From Deltaproteobacteria bacterium RBG_13_43_22 (lineage in GTDB: Bacteria; Desulfobacterota; RBG-13-43-22): 64,000 nucleotides of DNA. Positions 44,172 through 52,905 of this stretch are shown one piece after another. The position numbers and the translations under genes are program-made. Under the pieces are notes generated by a model, which saw only the letters and a program-made list of their open reading frames with translations, was not told the DNA's origin and did not search any database. Position 1 is the stretch's first letter; each line of letters starts with the position of its first letter. Location: positions 1 to 64,000 of the forward strand of contig MGQB01000026.1 in assembly GCA_001797675.1 (NCBI GenBank). Reading direction: 5' to 3'.

Positions 44172-45152
44172 CTAATTTTCCTGCTGGATGGCGCTCAATT
44201 GCCAGTTGCTTCTGGTTCCCACAGGTCTCAAAACGGTCCAAAATTCCCTGAACTTGACCGGTTCGGTTTTACTTCCGGAAACCACTGCGCCGGTGTTTTT
44301 ATCCACCGTATAGTCCAACAGGTTGGCATAGAAGAGTACCGTGATAAAGTCGTTGCCCTCTTCCTGCCAGGCCTCGGTGATATCCACCGAACGGACGGCT
44401 ATGTTTTCCAGTCGATTGATGCGATTGCTGGCCTTCTGTTCTTCCAGGTCTTTTGAAAAAATCCCTTTCATTTGATCCGTAAGAAAAGGATTGACCGGGC
44501 TTAAATCCTGATTGGCCCAGGCGGCCTGGATCTTAAAAAAGAGGTCCTGGACCCAGTCCTTGAAAGCCAGGGGATCAAAAGTCTGATCCATGGATTGAAT
44601 GTGGGTGATTCCGGTTTCCCAATCCTGATCCTGACCCGGTGCCGCGGAAGAATACGCCTCGGATTGTTGATAAGGAGGAGGAGAATAATCGGAAAGGCGG
44701 TTTTGATTAAAAGCGTTTTTTTTTCTGTTCTGAATAAAACGGAAAACAAAAAAGATCACCACCCCGATCAAAATAATCTCTAAAAATCCGATACCCGATC
44801 CGCCGGAACCCCAACCGGATCCCGAGGCGCGACCCATGCCGCCGAAAAACAGACTGCCCAGGAACCCGCCGGCTAACCCCCCGGCCAGACCTCGCAGAAA
44901 GGGGCTGCCGGTTGACTGGGACAAGGGGTTATTGGGATTGGACGTGTATCCTGAAGAGGACGGGATATTTCTTTGAAACTGGGAGGTCCCGGGCGATTGG
45001 GTCCTGGGTGCTGAAAAAGAACGGCTGCCCCGGAATCCCCCGGAACGGCCACCACCGGCCCTGGCCCAGACCTCGCTGGAGATTAATGCCAAAGTAAAGA
45101 TCAGGAGGATCCCTATCCCCAATAGTTTGAACATAGATTTATTTTTTAACAT
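44172..45152 (-). CDS. Tim44-like domain membrane-anchored protein
   Basis: A 326-residue protein. An N-terminal helix (about residues 8-27) acts as signal or anchor. A low-complexity Gly/Ser/Arg segment follows (GGGRSGGFRGSRSFSAP), then a Gly-rich helix (FLRGLAGGLAGGFLGSLFFG) and a third membrane helix near residues 125-145. The C-terminal half is a Tim44-like/NTF2 fold (FDPLAFKDWVQDLFFKIQAAW). Such proteins are widespread with unclear roles in the envelope. The longer frame to 45224 is not preferred because CGAGGGTAAT lies before the ATG at 45152. Confidence 0.78.
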   Translation of the reverse strand: MLKNKSMFKLLGIGILLIFTLALISSEVWARAGGGRSGGFRGSRSFSAPRTQSPGTSQFQRNIPSSSGYTSNPNNPLSQSTGSPFLRGLAGGLAGGFLGSLFFGGMGRASGSGWGSGGSGIGFLEIILIGVVIFFVFRFIQNRKKNAFNQNRLSDYSPPPYQQSEAYSSAAPGQDQDWETGITHIQSMDQTFDPLAFKDWVQDLFFKIQAAWANQDLSPVNPFLTDQMKGIFSKDLEEQKASNRINRLENIAVRSVDITEAWQEEGNDFITVLFYANLLDYTVDKNTGAVVSGSKTEPVKFREFWTVLRPVGTRSNWQLSAIQQEN

Positions 45153-45311
45153 ATTACCCTCGTTATCAAAATTTATTTTTATTAAATGATAACTGATTAT
45201 GATAAAAATAGCAATGATTTGCAAATTTTTCTTGGCAGGAGGTCATTTACTTTACGAAATACAGGAAAATTTTTCTTACGATTGGGAAAGGGGTAGGGTA
45301 AAGGTTGAAAA

Positions 45312-45929
45312 CTATATAATTTCTATATTCAATTTGGTAACCCCTTTTCTGACAAAACCGAGTTTTTTGGCCAGGGCATAGGAGGCATCCACATCCCGGC
45401 CTTTAATAAAAGGTCCCCGGTCAGTGACTACGCCTTCGGCCGTTTTTCCGTTTTCAGGATTGACCAGCCGCACCTTGGTCCCAAAAGGCAGGGTTTTATG
45501 AGCCAGGGTGTCCTTGTTCATGTCAAAACGCTGTCCGCTGGCTGTAATTTTATTATGATGTCCCGCCCCATACCAACTGGCGATCACCTCCCCGCTTTCC
45601 AGGGGTTGAACCACCTTGGGCGGATCAGGGAAAATCAATAATTTTTGTCCGGGATGAATTAAATCCGGATTGGAAAGCTTGTTGTCTTTGGCGATCCGAA
45701 AAGGATCCTTATTAAAAAGCTTCCTCCCGATTTTCCACAGAGAATCGCCCGGCTTAACGATATATTCAACCGGTTTGTTTTGGATCGGCTCCGCTGTTGC
45801 TTCCTTTGTATCCAAACTGGTTTTTAATACTGCTGAAAAATTTTCTTTCGCCACCCTCTGGGGAGAAGGTTCGATCCTGGTTTTAAGGTTCAGGTTCTCG
45901 ATCTTATTACTGGTGGGATTTATTTCCAT
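45312..45929 (-). CDS. LysM plus RlpA-like double-psi barrel protein
   Basis: A 205-residue protein. A LysM peptidoglycan-binding repeat spans about residues 54-100 (YIVKPGDSLWKIGRKLF to PGQKLLIF). The RlpA/DPBB domain follows (ASWYGAGHHNKITASGQRFD to VVTDRGPFIKGRDVDASYA), a lytic-transglycosylase-type fold. There is no N-terminal signal peptide or lipobox; the first 50 residues are polar. Either export uses another route or the annotated start misses nothing and the protein acts after lysis. No other in-frame start upstream gives a signal. Confidence 0.82.
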   Translation of the reverse strand: MEINPTSNKIENLNLKTRIEPSPQRVAKENFSAVLKTSLDTKEATAEPIQNKPVEYIVKPGDSLWKIGRKLFNKDPFRIAKDNKLSNPDLIHPGQKLLIFPDPPKVVQPLESGEVIASWYGAGHHNKITASGQRFDMNKDTLAHKTLPFGTKVRLVNPENGKTAEGVVTDRGPFIKGRDVDASYALAKKLGFVRKGVTKLNIEII

Positions 45930-46437
45930 ACGGTTTTTTGTCTCCTTATTCGACGGTGGGTCATAAAATTGGCTCCTATAGGCCTATAACTAATGATCAC
46001 TCCAGGACCATTTTTTTGTTTTTACCTGAAAATTAAATGGGTTTCGAAAACCTGTCTTTTGAACGGGCTTCATATTTGAAAAATCAATACTAGGTCATTG
46101 CAAATATAGTGCCTTACCTTGCCCTCCTTGATTTTGCCTCACCCATCTCGGGGAGACCCTTTTACAACCAGGAGGGAGGGGACTTTTTTCAGACTTGCCG
46201 ACCCAATTCCTCCGGGGATGGACATTCTGACCGACTATCGAATCAGAATAAAAGCAGACCAAGGGAAAAAGTTTCCAATTCCACTGAATCATGGTTCAAT
46301 TTTTGAAGCCATTTAAGAATCAGGGTCGGTAGAAGGGCGCCGAACTCCCTTTTGGACAAATCTGGAAGAAGTCCCCTCCCTCCTGATGATCTCTTGGAGT
46401 ACTGATCATCCAAAACGGAAGGGGGGGCAAGAGTGCC
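45930..46437. other. Intergenic region with palindrome P2
   Basis: A 508-base noncoding region, mostly occupied by the palindromic element at 46168-46385. Short frames across it are by-products of its symmetry. No promoter could be called with confidence. Confidence 0.5.
46168..46385. repeat. Long palindromic element P2
   Basis: A 218-base imperfect palindrome. CAGGAGGGAGGGGACTT (46169-46185) is the reverse complement of AAGTCCCCTCCCTCCTG (46369-46385), and complementarity continues inward (TCAGACTTG against AAATCTGGA). The inner arm GAGGGGACTTTTTTCAGA resembles GAGGGGTCTTCTTTTCAG of element P1, suggesting one family. Confidence 0.7.
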
Positions 46438-47649
46438 TTACTGATTGACCGAGGCGACTCTTGATGACTTGGGAAGAAGAAGGAAAAAAATAAACAGCAA
46501 GGCCGCCAACCAGGCGGTGACCGAACCGTACAGGAAGGTTGCTTGTGGACCAAGACGATCCCATAAAAATCCTCCAATCAAACTGGCCGGAAGCATTGCC
46601 AGTCCCACCAGGGTATTATAAAGGCCGAATCCCGTTGCTTTAAACTCAGAGGGAACCAGTGTGGCCAAAAAGGCCTTTTGTACCCCTTCGGTCATGGCCA
46701 TAAAGATGCCATAAACAATAAAAAGCAGCCAAATATGGACGGGGTGGCTGGCCTTGCCAAAACCCAAATAGATAAATCCAAAAAGGGTAAAGGCCAGAAA
46801 GATAATCGGCTTAGGCCCGATTCGGTCGGAAAGGATGCCGGCCGGCAAGGCCCCCAGGCTATAGATGACATTAAAAACCAGATAAACCAGGGGAATGACC
46901 GCTGCCGGGATGCCCACATTTTCGGCCCGCAGGATGAGAAAGACATCGCTCGAATTTCCCAGGGAAAAGAGGGTGACCACCAGAATGAAGAATTTATAAG
47001 ACCCGCTGAAACTTGCCCAACCCAGCTTGGGTTTCTCGGTCTGATCAAGAGGATGAGCCTTGGTTTCCCGGATAAAGAAAATAATGGTCAGGACGGCGAG
47101 CGCCCCCGGGATCATAGAAAGCCAAAAGACCAACCGGTATTGTCCATGAAAATAGGCCAATAGTCCAAAAGCAACGGCCGGTCCAACTACGGCGCCCAGG
47201 GTATCCATCCCCCGGTGGAAACCAAAGGATCGTCCCAGGTTGGGTGCTTCGCAGGACTCGGCAATTAAGGCATCCCTGGGGGCATTGCGAACACCCTTGC
47301 CGAAACGATCCAAAAAGCGAGAGGCCAGGACCTGGCCCCAATTCGGGGCTGTCGCCACCAAAGGACGGCTCAGGGTGGAAATCCCGTAGCCGACAACCAT
47401 AAGCCATTTGCGATGACCCAGACGGTCTGAAAGCCAGCCGGAAAAAACCTTCAGCAGGCTGGCTGTACTTTCGGCTATCCCTTCAATCAAACCGATGACC
47501 GATTTTTGAACCCCAAGAACCGAAGATAAGAACAAAGGGACCAGGGGGTAGACCATCTCTGAGCTGAAGTCCATGAAAAAACTGACTACCCCGGTAAAAA
47601 AGATGTTGCGGTTCAATCCGCAGATTTTTTCAGAAGGATTTTCCTGCAT
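46438..47649 (-). CDS. MFS transporter
   Basis: A 403-residue carrier with about twelve membrane helices. It has GWLSDRLGHRKW after the second helix, a FGKGVRNAPRDALIAE segment typical of the YfmO/tetracycline-like branch, and LSDRIGPKP in the second half. The substrate is unknown. A TTG frame begins 12 bases earlier, but GGGGGG serves the ATG at 47649. A decayed copy of its N-terminal part lies at 59618-59700. Confidence 0.85.
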   Translation of the reverse strand: MQENPSEKICGLNRNIFFTGVVSFFMDFSSEMVYPLVPLFLSSVLGVQKSVIGLIEGIAESTASLLKVFSGWLSDRLGHRKWLMVVGYGISTLSRPLVATAPNWGQVLASRFLDRFGKGVRNAPRDALIAESCEAPNLGRSFGFHRGMDTLGAVVGPAVAFGLLAYFHGQYRLVFWLSMIPGALAVLTIIFFIRETKAHPLDQTEKPKLGWASFSGSYKFFILVVTLFSLGNSSDVFLILRAENVGIPAAVIPLVYLVFNVIYSLGALPAGILSDRIGPKPIIFLAFTLFGFIYLGFGKASHPVHIWLLFIVYGIFMAMTEGVQKAFLATLVPSEFKATGFGLYNTLVGLAMLPASLIGGFLWDRLGPQATFLYGSVTAWLAALLFIFFLLLPKSSRVASVNQ

Positions 47650-47730
47650 TTTCCCCCCCAATGCTCTTTTGTGCCGGATGCAATCGTCTTATAATTCCTT
47701 TAGAATATCAAGGGAATATTTTTTATTATC

Positions 47731-47758
47731 TTGACAAACCTCTGAAAAAAGATAAAAT
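47731..47758 (+). promoter_or_regulatory. Candidate sigma-70 promoter
   Basis: TTGACA at 47731-47736, a 16-base spacer and TAAAAT at 47753-47758. It could drive the small-gene operon from 47944, leaving a 180-base leader. Confidence 0.45.
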
Positions 47759-47943
47759 TAATCCTCAAATAAAGGGGAGTAGTTTAAGCGGCGGCTATCG
47801 TCAATACGTCTGTTTCAAACAGGCCGGTACCACCGGTTAGGGGAACCTGACAAGCGAGACCTTTATCATGATGAAATTTATCGTGGTAAAGGTTTTTTTT
47901 TGGGGGGGAAATCGGCCACCCTGAAGAAAATGAGGAAAGATAA

Positions 47944-48192
47944 GTGACGGTTTTTTTGTTTAGAGGTCTCCGGCAGGTCAAGAGGTGGATCATAGCCGTC
48001 GTCGGTTTTACCGTGTTGGCCATCGGCCTGGTGATGATCGTGTTGCCCGGCCCGGCTTTTATTGTCGTACCGCTCGCATTGGGCATCCTGGCAACGGAAT
48101 TTGTCTGGGCCAGAAATTTGATCAAAAAGATAAAAAGCAAAATTCCATATAAAAACAAAGGAGGAAATAATCATGGTGCTGAAACCAAGTGA
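47944..48192 (+). CDS. PGPGW-type small transmembrane protein
   Basis: An 82-residue protein with two membrane helices. The signature 'LVMIVLPGPAFIVVPLALGI' and LATEFVWA match the PGPGW transmembrane family, whose function is not known. It starts with GTG. Its end overlaps the following zinc-ribbon gene by 20 bases, so the two are translated together. Opposite-strand frames here are shadows. Confidence 0.78.
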   Translation: MTVFLFRGLRQVKRWIIAVVGFTVLAIGLVMIVLPGPAFIVVPLALGILATEFVWARNLIKKIKSKIPYKNKGGNNHGAETK

Positions 48193-48478
48193 AAAAGAAG
48201 AAGAGTACTTCGCCAGGATGGAGTTTGAAAGAAAAAAGAAAATCGAAAAAGAAAAACATAAAAAACTCGCTGAAAAGGAAAAGGAAAGACATAAAGAGCT
48301 TCATTTTATGAGATGCCCCAAATGCGGTATGGAGCTTTTAGAAATTGATTACAAATCAATCAAGGTCGATAAATGTTCCGAATGTGACGGAATCTGGCTT
48401 GATGCCGGAGAGATGGAAACGGTTTCAAGGCTTGAAAAGTCGGGTCTTGAAAAATTATTCGCTGTCTTTAAGAAGTAA
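48173..48478 (+). CDS. Zinc-ribbon (TFIIB-like) protein with coiled-coil N-terminus
   Basis: A 101-residue protein. Residues 5-45 form a highly charged helix rich in Lys and Glu. A zinc ribbon follows (MRCPKCGMEL and CSECDGIWLDAGEME), the zf-TFIIB pattern. The role is unknown; relatives occur beside envelope and stress genes. AAAGGAGG precedes the ATG. Confidence 0.8.
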   Translation: MVLKPSEKEEEYFARMEFERKKKIEKEKHKKLAEKEKERHKELHFMRCPKCGMELLEIDYKSIKVDKCSECDGIWLDAGEMETVSRLEKSGLEKLFAVFKK

Positions 48479-48559
48479 ATTGGGAGACAGAGGAAATGCC
48501 AGGATCCAAATGAAGTATAAAAATAAGGAAGTTTATTTAGTAAATAAGGGGGCTCCATT

Positions 48560-48751
48560 GTGAAGTGCCCTGTTTGTAACTTTGCCTTGACAATGTCCGA
48601 AAGACAAAAAATCGAAATCGATTATTGCCCCCAATGCCGGGGTGTCTGGCTGGACCGCGGGGAGTTGGACAAAATTATTGAAAAATCGACATCAACTCCC
48701 CAAAGAGACAGCCGAGAAAGGCCCGAACAATACGGGAGTTATAAAGATTAA
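48560..48751 (+). CDS. Short zinc-ribbon (TFIIB-like) protein
   Basis: A 63-residue protein that is nearly all zinc ribbon: MKCPVCNFALTM and YCPQCRGVWLDRGELDKI, then a polar tail. It is a smaller relative of the preceding gene, 81 bases downstream. It starts with GTG, preceded by AAGGGGG. The order PGPGW protein, long ribbon, short ribbon suggests one transcript. Confidence 0.8.
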   Translation: MKCPVCNFALTMSERQKIEIDYCPQCRGVWLDRGELDKIIEKSTSTPQRDSRERPEQYGSYKD

Positions 48752-48857
48752 GGATGCCCATTACAAACATAAACACCATAAACGAAAATCTTTTTTATCC
48801 GAATTGTTCGATTGAAGTTGAAAAAAATTACCAAAGTTTTGCATGATATCACTGTCC

Positions 48858-48919
48858 CTGTTGCGGGTTGCGGCTTATTGTCAAATTGGATCAGATTTTC
48901 AACCCGCAACCCGCAACAG
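48858..48919. repeat. Hairpin of CGGGTTG units
   Basis: CTGTTGCGGGTTG (48858-48870) and CAACCCGCAACAG (48907-48919) are exact inverted arms. The right arm is a tandem of AACCCGC units. It lies between the zinc-ribbon genes and the ATPase and may act as a terminator or be repeat debris. Confidence 0.65.
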
Positions 48920-48949
48920 CAAATCAATCATAGAAAATTATCAGAATAG

Positions 48950-51670
48950 TTGTTGGAAGAACCTATCACCAAGAGCAAGAAACCACCCATGCGCTGGCAT
49001 CAAAAGGAAATCAATACGGTCATCGAAGATCTGGATTCATCCCTTCGGGGCCTTTCTTCAGAAGAAGCACAAAAACGCCTTGAGGAGTACGGCCCCAATG
49101 AACTGAAAGAGGAAAAGAAAAAGACCTGGTTGGTGATGTTCCTGGATCAGTTCAAGGATTTTATGATCTTGGTCTTGATGGCTGCAGCCTTTATCTCGGG
49201 GATCATCGGCGAGCTTTCCGATACCATAGCCATCGTGGTCATCGTTGTCCTCAATGCGGTCATCGGCTTTATCCAGGAATACCGGGCCGAGAAAGCCATG
49301 GCCGCCCTTAAAAAAATGGCCGCCTCTCATGCGGTCGTCTTGAGAGATCATCAGCCTGCCCAAATACCGGCATCCCGGATCGTTCCGGGCGATATCATCC
49401 TCCTTGAGGCCGGGAATGTAGTCCCGGCCGATTTGAGACTTATTGAAGAAAACCGGATGAAGATTGAAGAAGCGGCTCTAACCGGGGAGTCGATGCCGGT
49501 AAAAAAACACATCCGGGCACTTGATGATCCATCGATGCCCCTGGGCGACCGGAAGAACATGGCCTACAAGGGGACTTTTGTCACTTTTGGCCGTGGTACC
49601 GGGATCGCCGTATCCACCGGTATGGAGACAGAACTGGGCCGGATAGCCACCATGATTAGAGATGAAGAGGAAGCCAAGACCCCTCTTCAGAAGAGGTTGG
49701 CCGAGTTCGGCCAAAAGTTGGCCCTGGCCGTTTTAGCCATCTGTGCTATCATTTTTTTCATTGGGCTGCTAAGAGCCGAACCCCCGCTTTTGATGTTGCT
49801 TACGGCTATTTCCTTAGCCGTGGCCGCCATTCCCGAAGCACTCCCGGCCGTAGTCACCATCTCCTTAGCCCTGGGTGCAAAAAAGCTGGTGAAACAAAAT
49901 GCCTTGATCCGAAAACTCCCGGCCGTCGAAACCCTAGGTTCGGTAACCTATATCTGCTCGGACAAAACCGGGACCCTTACCTTGAATAAAATGACTGTGG
50001 AAGAGATGTATGTGGACGGTCGAACAGTTCGGAGTACGGAGTATGGAGTTCGGAGTTCTGATGATAAACCTTTTGACCATGATTGGTTGAAAGGGAACCC
50101 ACAACCGATCCCGGTTTTTTTGACGGCCCTGGCCTTAAGCAACGATACCCAGACCGATAAAGATGGAAACATGATCGGCGATCCCACGGAACTGGCTTTA
50201 TTTGCGGTGGCCGGAGAAAAGGGCTTTGACAAAAAGGAGCTCGAAAAAACCCTCCCCCGAACAGAAGAAATCCCCTTTGACGCCGAAAGAAAGTGCATGA
50301 CCACCATCCATGAACTCTCCGGCATCGAAGGGCAAGGGACAGCCTACCTCTCTTTCACCAAGGGCGCCGTTGATGTTTTGCTGGACAAATCGGAAAATAT
50401 CCTGACCACCGAAGGTATCCGGCCCCTGGAAAAAAATACCATCAATGTAATCAATGAAAAAATGGCCGCTGAAGGATTAAGAATCATGGGGGTGGCCATG
50501 CGTCTCTGGACAACCCTTCTTCCGGAAAAGGGGTCTCCCGAATCCATTGAAACGGGTCTGACCTTCCTGGGGTTGGCCGGTCTGATGGATCCGCCCAGAG
50601 AAGAGGCTAAAGAAGCCATTGGTTTGTGCAAGACCGCCGGGATCATCCCGGTCATGATCACCGGAGATCATCCCGTCACCGCTGCGGCCATAGCCAAAAG
50701 ACTGGGAATGATTGACGACGGCTTCAAGGCAATAATAACCGGGCGGGAATTGGAAGAGCTGCCTTTGGAGGTGTTTGAAGAAAAGGTCGAACAAATAAGG
50801 ATCTATGCCCGGGTGGCTCCGGAACAAAAGCTAAAAATAATCAAAGCCCTCCAGGATAAAGGACAATTCATTGCCATGACCGGCGACGGGGTCAATGATG
50901 CTCCGGCCTTGAAGCGGGCCGACATAGGGATCGCCATGGGTATCACCGGGACCGATGTCTCCAAGGAAGCGGCTCATATGATCCTGTTGGACGATAATTT
51001 CGCCACCATTGTCAAGGCGGTTAAAGAAGGCCGAAAGATATTCGACAATATTCGAAAATTTATCAAATATCTCTTGACCACCAATTCCGGGGAGATATGG
51101 ACCCTTTTCCTGGCTCCCTTGGTGGGCCTGCCCATCCCCTTGTTGCCGATCCATATCCTCTGGGTAAATTTGGTCACCGACGGGCTTCCGGCCCTGGCCC
51201 TTTCCGTCGAACCGGAAGAGGGAGATGTGATGAAGCGCCCCCCGCGGTCTCCCCAGGAAAGTATTTTTGCCCAGGGCCTTGGCCTTCATGCCGTCTGGGT
51301 GGGTTTGCTGATGGGAGTCACCGTCCTTTTCGTTCAGGCCTTTTTCCTCCGGGCCGGAAACGGCCACTGGCAAACCATGGTTTTTACCGTGCTCTGTCTG
51401 ACACAACTCGGGCATGTTATGGCCATCCGCTCCGAGAAAGAATCCCTTTTCCGACAGGGTTTATTCACCAACAAACCTTTGTTGGGGGCCGTAATCTTGA
51501 CTTTCTCCCTTCAAATGGCCGCTATCTATGTACCCTTTCTGAATCCTATCTTTAAAACCGTGCCTTTGACCTTCAATGAATTGGTGATGACCCTGATCCT
51601 CTCCACAGGGGTCTTCTGGGCCGTAGAATTGGAAAAAGCCTGGAAAAGGTTTTTTTCTCAAAAAAAATGA
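48950..51670 (+). CDS. P-type cation (calcium-type) ATPase
   Basis: A 906-residue P2-type ATPase with an N-terminal cation-ATPase domain, TGESMPV, the phosphorylated Asp338 in CSDKTGTLT, MTGDGVNDAPALKRADIGIAMG and a C-terminal transporter domain. The PEALPAVVTISLALGAKKL helix 4 is that of Ca2+- or Mn2+-type pumps. Residues 360-371 (VRSTEYGVRSSD) come from a tandem DNA repeat inserted in frame just after the phosphorylation domain. The start is TTG at 48950 or, shorter, ATG at 48989. It is a single-gene unit. Confidence 0.9.
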   Translation: MLEEPITKSKKPPMRWHQKEINTVIEDLDSSLRGLSSEEAQKRLEEYGPNELKEEKKKTWLVMFLDQFKDFMILVLMAAAFISGIIGELSDTIAIVVIVVLNAVIGFIQEYRAEKAMAALKKMAASHAVVLRDHQPAQIPASRIVPGDIILLEAGNVVPADLRLIEENRMKIEEAALTGESMPVKKHIRALDDPSMPLGDRKNMAYKGTFVTFGRGTGIAVSTGMETELGRIATMIRDEEEAKTPLQKRLAEFGQKLALAVLAICAIIFFIGLLRAEPPLLMLLTAISLAVAAIPEALPAVVTISLALGAKKLVKQNALIRKLPAVETLGSVTYICSDKTGTLTLNKMTVEEMYVDGRTVRSTEYGVRSSDDKPFDHDWLKGNPQPIPVFLTALALSNDTQTDKDGNMIGDPTELALFAVAGEKGFDKKELEKTLPRTEEIPFDAERKCMTTIHELSGIEGQGTAYLSFTKGAVDVLLDKSENILTTEGIRPLEKNTINVINEKMAAEGLRIMGVAMRLWTTLLPEKGSPESIETGLTFLGLAGLMDPPREEAKEAIGLCKTAGIIPVMITGDHPVTAAAIAKRLGMIDDGFKAIITGRELEELPLEVFEEKVEQIRIYARVAPEQKLKIIKALQDKGQFIAMTGDGVNDAPALKRADIGIAMGITGTDVSKEAAHMILLDDNFATIVKAVKEGRKIFDNIRKFIKYLLTTNSGEIWTLFLAPLVGLPIPLLPIHILWVNLVTDGLPALALSVEPEEGDVMKRPPRSPQESIFAQGLGLHAVWVGLLMGVTVLFVQAFFLRAGNGHWQTMVFTVLCLTQLGHVMAIRSEKESLFRQGLFTNKPLLGAVILTFSLQMAAIYVPFLNPIFKTVPLTFNELVMTLILSTGVFWAVELEKAWKRFFSQKK
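50027..50060 (+). repeat. In-frame tandem repeat inside the ATPase
   Basis: Repeated GTTCGGAGT/ACGGAGTATGGA units encode VRSTEYGVRS. The unit resembles intergenic short-unit repeats common in this bacterial group. It keeps the reading frame and adds about a dozen residues to the nucleotide-binding domain. Confidence 0.75.
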
Positions 51671-51690
51671 CTTTTAACGGATCTATGGAC

Positions 51691-51721
51691 TACCCAAATC
51701 TGCCTTGAGCAGATATGGGTA
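51691..51721 (+). terminator. Hairpin after the P-type ATPase
   Basis: TACCCAAATCTGC and GCAGATATGGGTA pair over 12 of 13 positions with a five-base loop. It begins 20 bases past the ATPase stop codon. No long T run follows, so its strength is uncertain. Confidence 0.5.
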
Positions 51722-51790
51722 AAATATCTCAATAATAATCCAGGGCTTTAATCTTCTTTCACCTTTTAACTCCCACTTTTCATAAAACTT

Positions 51791-51818
51791 TTGACAATAC
51801 CGCTGCTTCCATTATAAA
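51791..51818 (+). promoter_or_regulatory. Sigma-70-type promoter of the Mrp/Mbh-like operon
   Basis: TTGACA at 51791-51796, a 16-base spacer and TATAAA at 51813-51818. It is the best promoter match upstream of the eleven-gene cluster. Confidence 0.55.
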
Positions 51819-52066
51819 ATAATTTTATAGGGAATGACATATTCACATTGCCTTTAAGGGGTGACCTGCCCCTTCTTTAGTGAAAGGCCATGGCGCTTGA
51901 CGCTGGAGACGATCTCTGATAAACCGTTCCAGACTGTCAAATGGATTGCCTTGATCGGGCTTCCTGCGGCCTATGATTCCCCAATTAAGCTTTCAATGGC
52001 AAAAACAGTGCGCGGGAATGATAAGGGCACGGTCGTCCATTACCTTAATTGTCGCGAGATTTTTAA

Positions 52067-52636
52067 ATGAGATCCTTCCGAAAAACAAACTTCTTACGAA
52101 ACACCATCATTCAAGCGGTCCTGTTAATGATCTTCTGGCTGCTTTTGAGCGGTCATTACGACCTTATGCATATCTCCTTCGGTATTTTTTCCGTACTCCT
52201 CGTTATCATAATTAATTATCCCCTGAGAAGGCATCTCTTTGCCATGGAAGAGCAATCGGACGCACTGAAACTTAGTCTCCTGAGGCTCATCTTTTATATT
52301 CCCTGGTTGCTCTGGCAGATTGTTATTTCGAGCGTACAGGTGGCTTTAGTTGTTTTGCACCCCAAGTGTCCCATTGACCCGGCCTTACTGCGTTTCAGGA
52401 CCAGACTCGGCAATCTGAGTTCGAAAGTGATCCTGGGAAATTCCATTACCCTGACCCCGGGAACAATCACCCTGGAAATCGAGAAGGACGAGTTTCTGGT
52501 CCATGCCCTGATGGACATCTCTTCCACAGGCATTATCGATGGAACCTTGCCGGGCCAGGTTGCCAAACTCTACCAGAGGAGACCGGAACAGGTTTTAGGA
52601 GATGTCGAAGTCATTAAAACCACTGCCGGATTATGA
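52067..52636 (+). CDS. mnhE: Mrp/Mnh antiporter subunit E
   Basis: A 189-residue membrane protein of the MnhE/MrpE family. The N-terminal part has two or three helices with WLLLSGHYDLMHISFGI. The soluble C-terminal part has the conserved 'ITLTPGTITLEIEKDEFLVH' segment and a final HAL(M)DI. It helps assemble the Na+/H+ antiporter module of Mrp and membrane-bound hydrogenase complexes. It is the first gene of the cluster; the stop overlaps mnhF. Confidence 0.88.
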   Translation: MRSFRKTNFLRNTIIQAVLLMIFWLLLSGHYDLMHISFGIFSVLLVIIINYPLRRHLFAMEEQSDALKLSLLRLIFYIPWLLWQIVISSVQVALVVLHPKCPIDPALLRFRTRLGNLSSKVILGNSITLTPGTITLEIEKDEFLVHALMDISSTGIIDGTLPGQVAKLYQRRPEQVLGDVEVIKTTAGL

Positions 52637-52905
52637 TGGATACTTTCTTTCTCTATTACACCGTCGTGTTGACCGTCATCATCTTCATCCCTCTTTACCG
52701 GGTTATTAAGGGTCCCACCATCTTTGATCGGCTGCTCGGTGCGGGGGCCATCGGCACCAAAACGATGGTGCTTATCCTTACCATCGGTGTTGTTTATAAG
52801 AGATTTGATATGTTCGTCGATATTACCCTGGCCTATGCCGTTCTAAATTTTATCGGCATAATAGCCATAGCCAAATTTTTAGGAACAGGGAAGGCGAAAG
52901 AATGA
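52633..52905 (+). CDS. mnhF: Mrp/Mnh antiporter subunit F
   Basis: A 90-residue protein with three membrane helices and the family core RVIKGPTIFDRLLGAGAIGTK followed by FVDITLAYAVLNFIG. The Asp in the PTxxDR motif is conserved. Its ATG overlaps the mnhE stop (ATGA), and its stop overlaps the next start, so translation is coupled. Confidence 0.9.
   Translation: MMDTFFLYYTVVLTVIIFIPLYRVIKGPTIFDRLLGAGAIGTKTMVLILTIGVVYKRFDMFVDITLAYAVLNFIGIIAIAKFLGTGKAKE

Larger units (their letters stand above)
51671..52066. other. Intergenic region upstream of the Mrp/Mbh-like operon
   Basis: A 396-base gap. It begins with a near-perfect hairpin (51691-51703 with 51709-51721), then a promoter-like pair at 51791-51818. 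A 69-codon frame (51861-52070) runs through the leader into mnhE; its sequence matches nothing I know and it is not called. The leader from the promoter to mnhE is about 240 bases. Confidence 0.5.

Noticed and set aside
47784-48158. Minus-strand frame of 124 codons with a hydrophobic start
   Set aside because: It is antisense to the PGPGW protein gene, whose family signature is clear. The translation has low complexity and no motif.
51861-52070. 69-codon plus-strand frame in the leader of the Mrp/Mbh-like operon
   Set aside because: It has no recognisable domain and no good ribosome site, and it overlaps the mnhE start. It could be a decayed gene, but I cannot support it.
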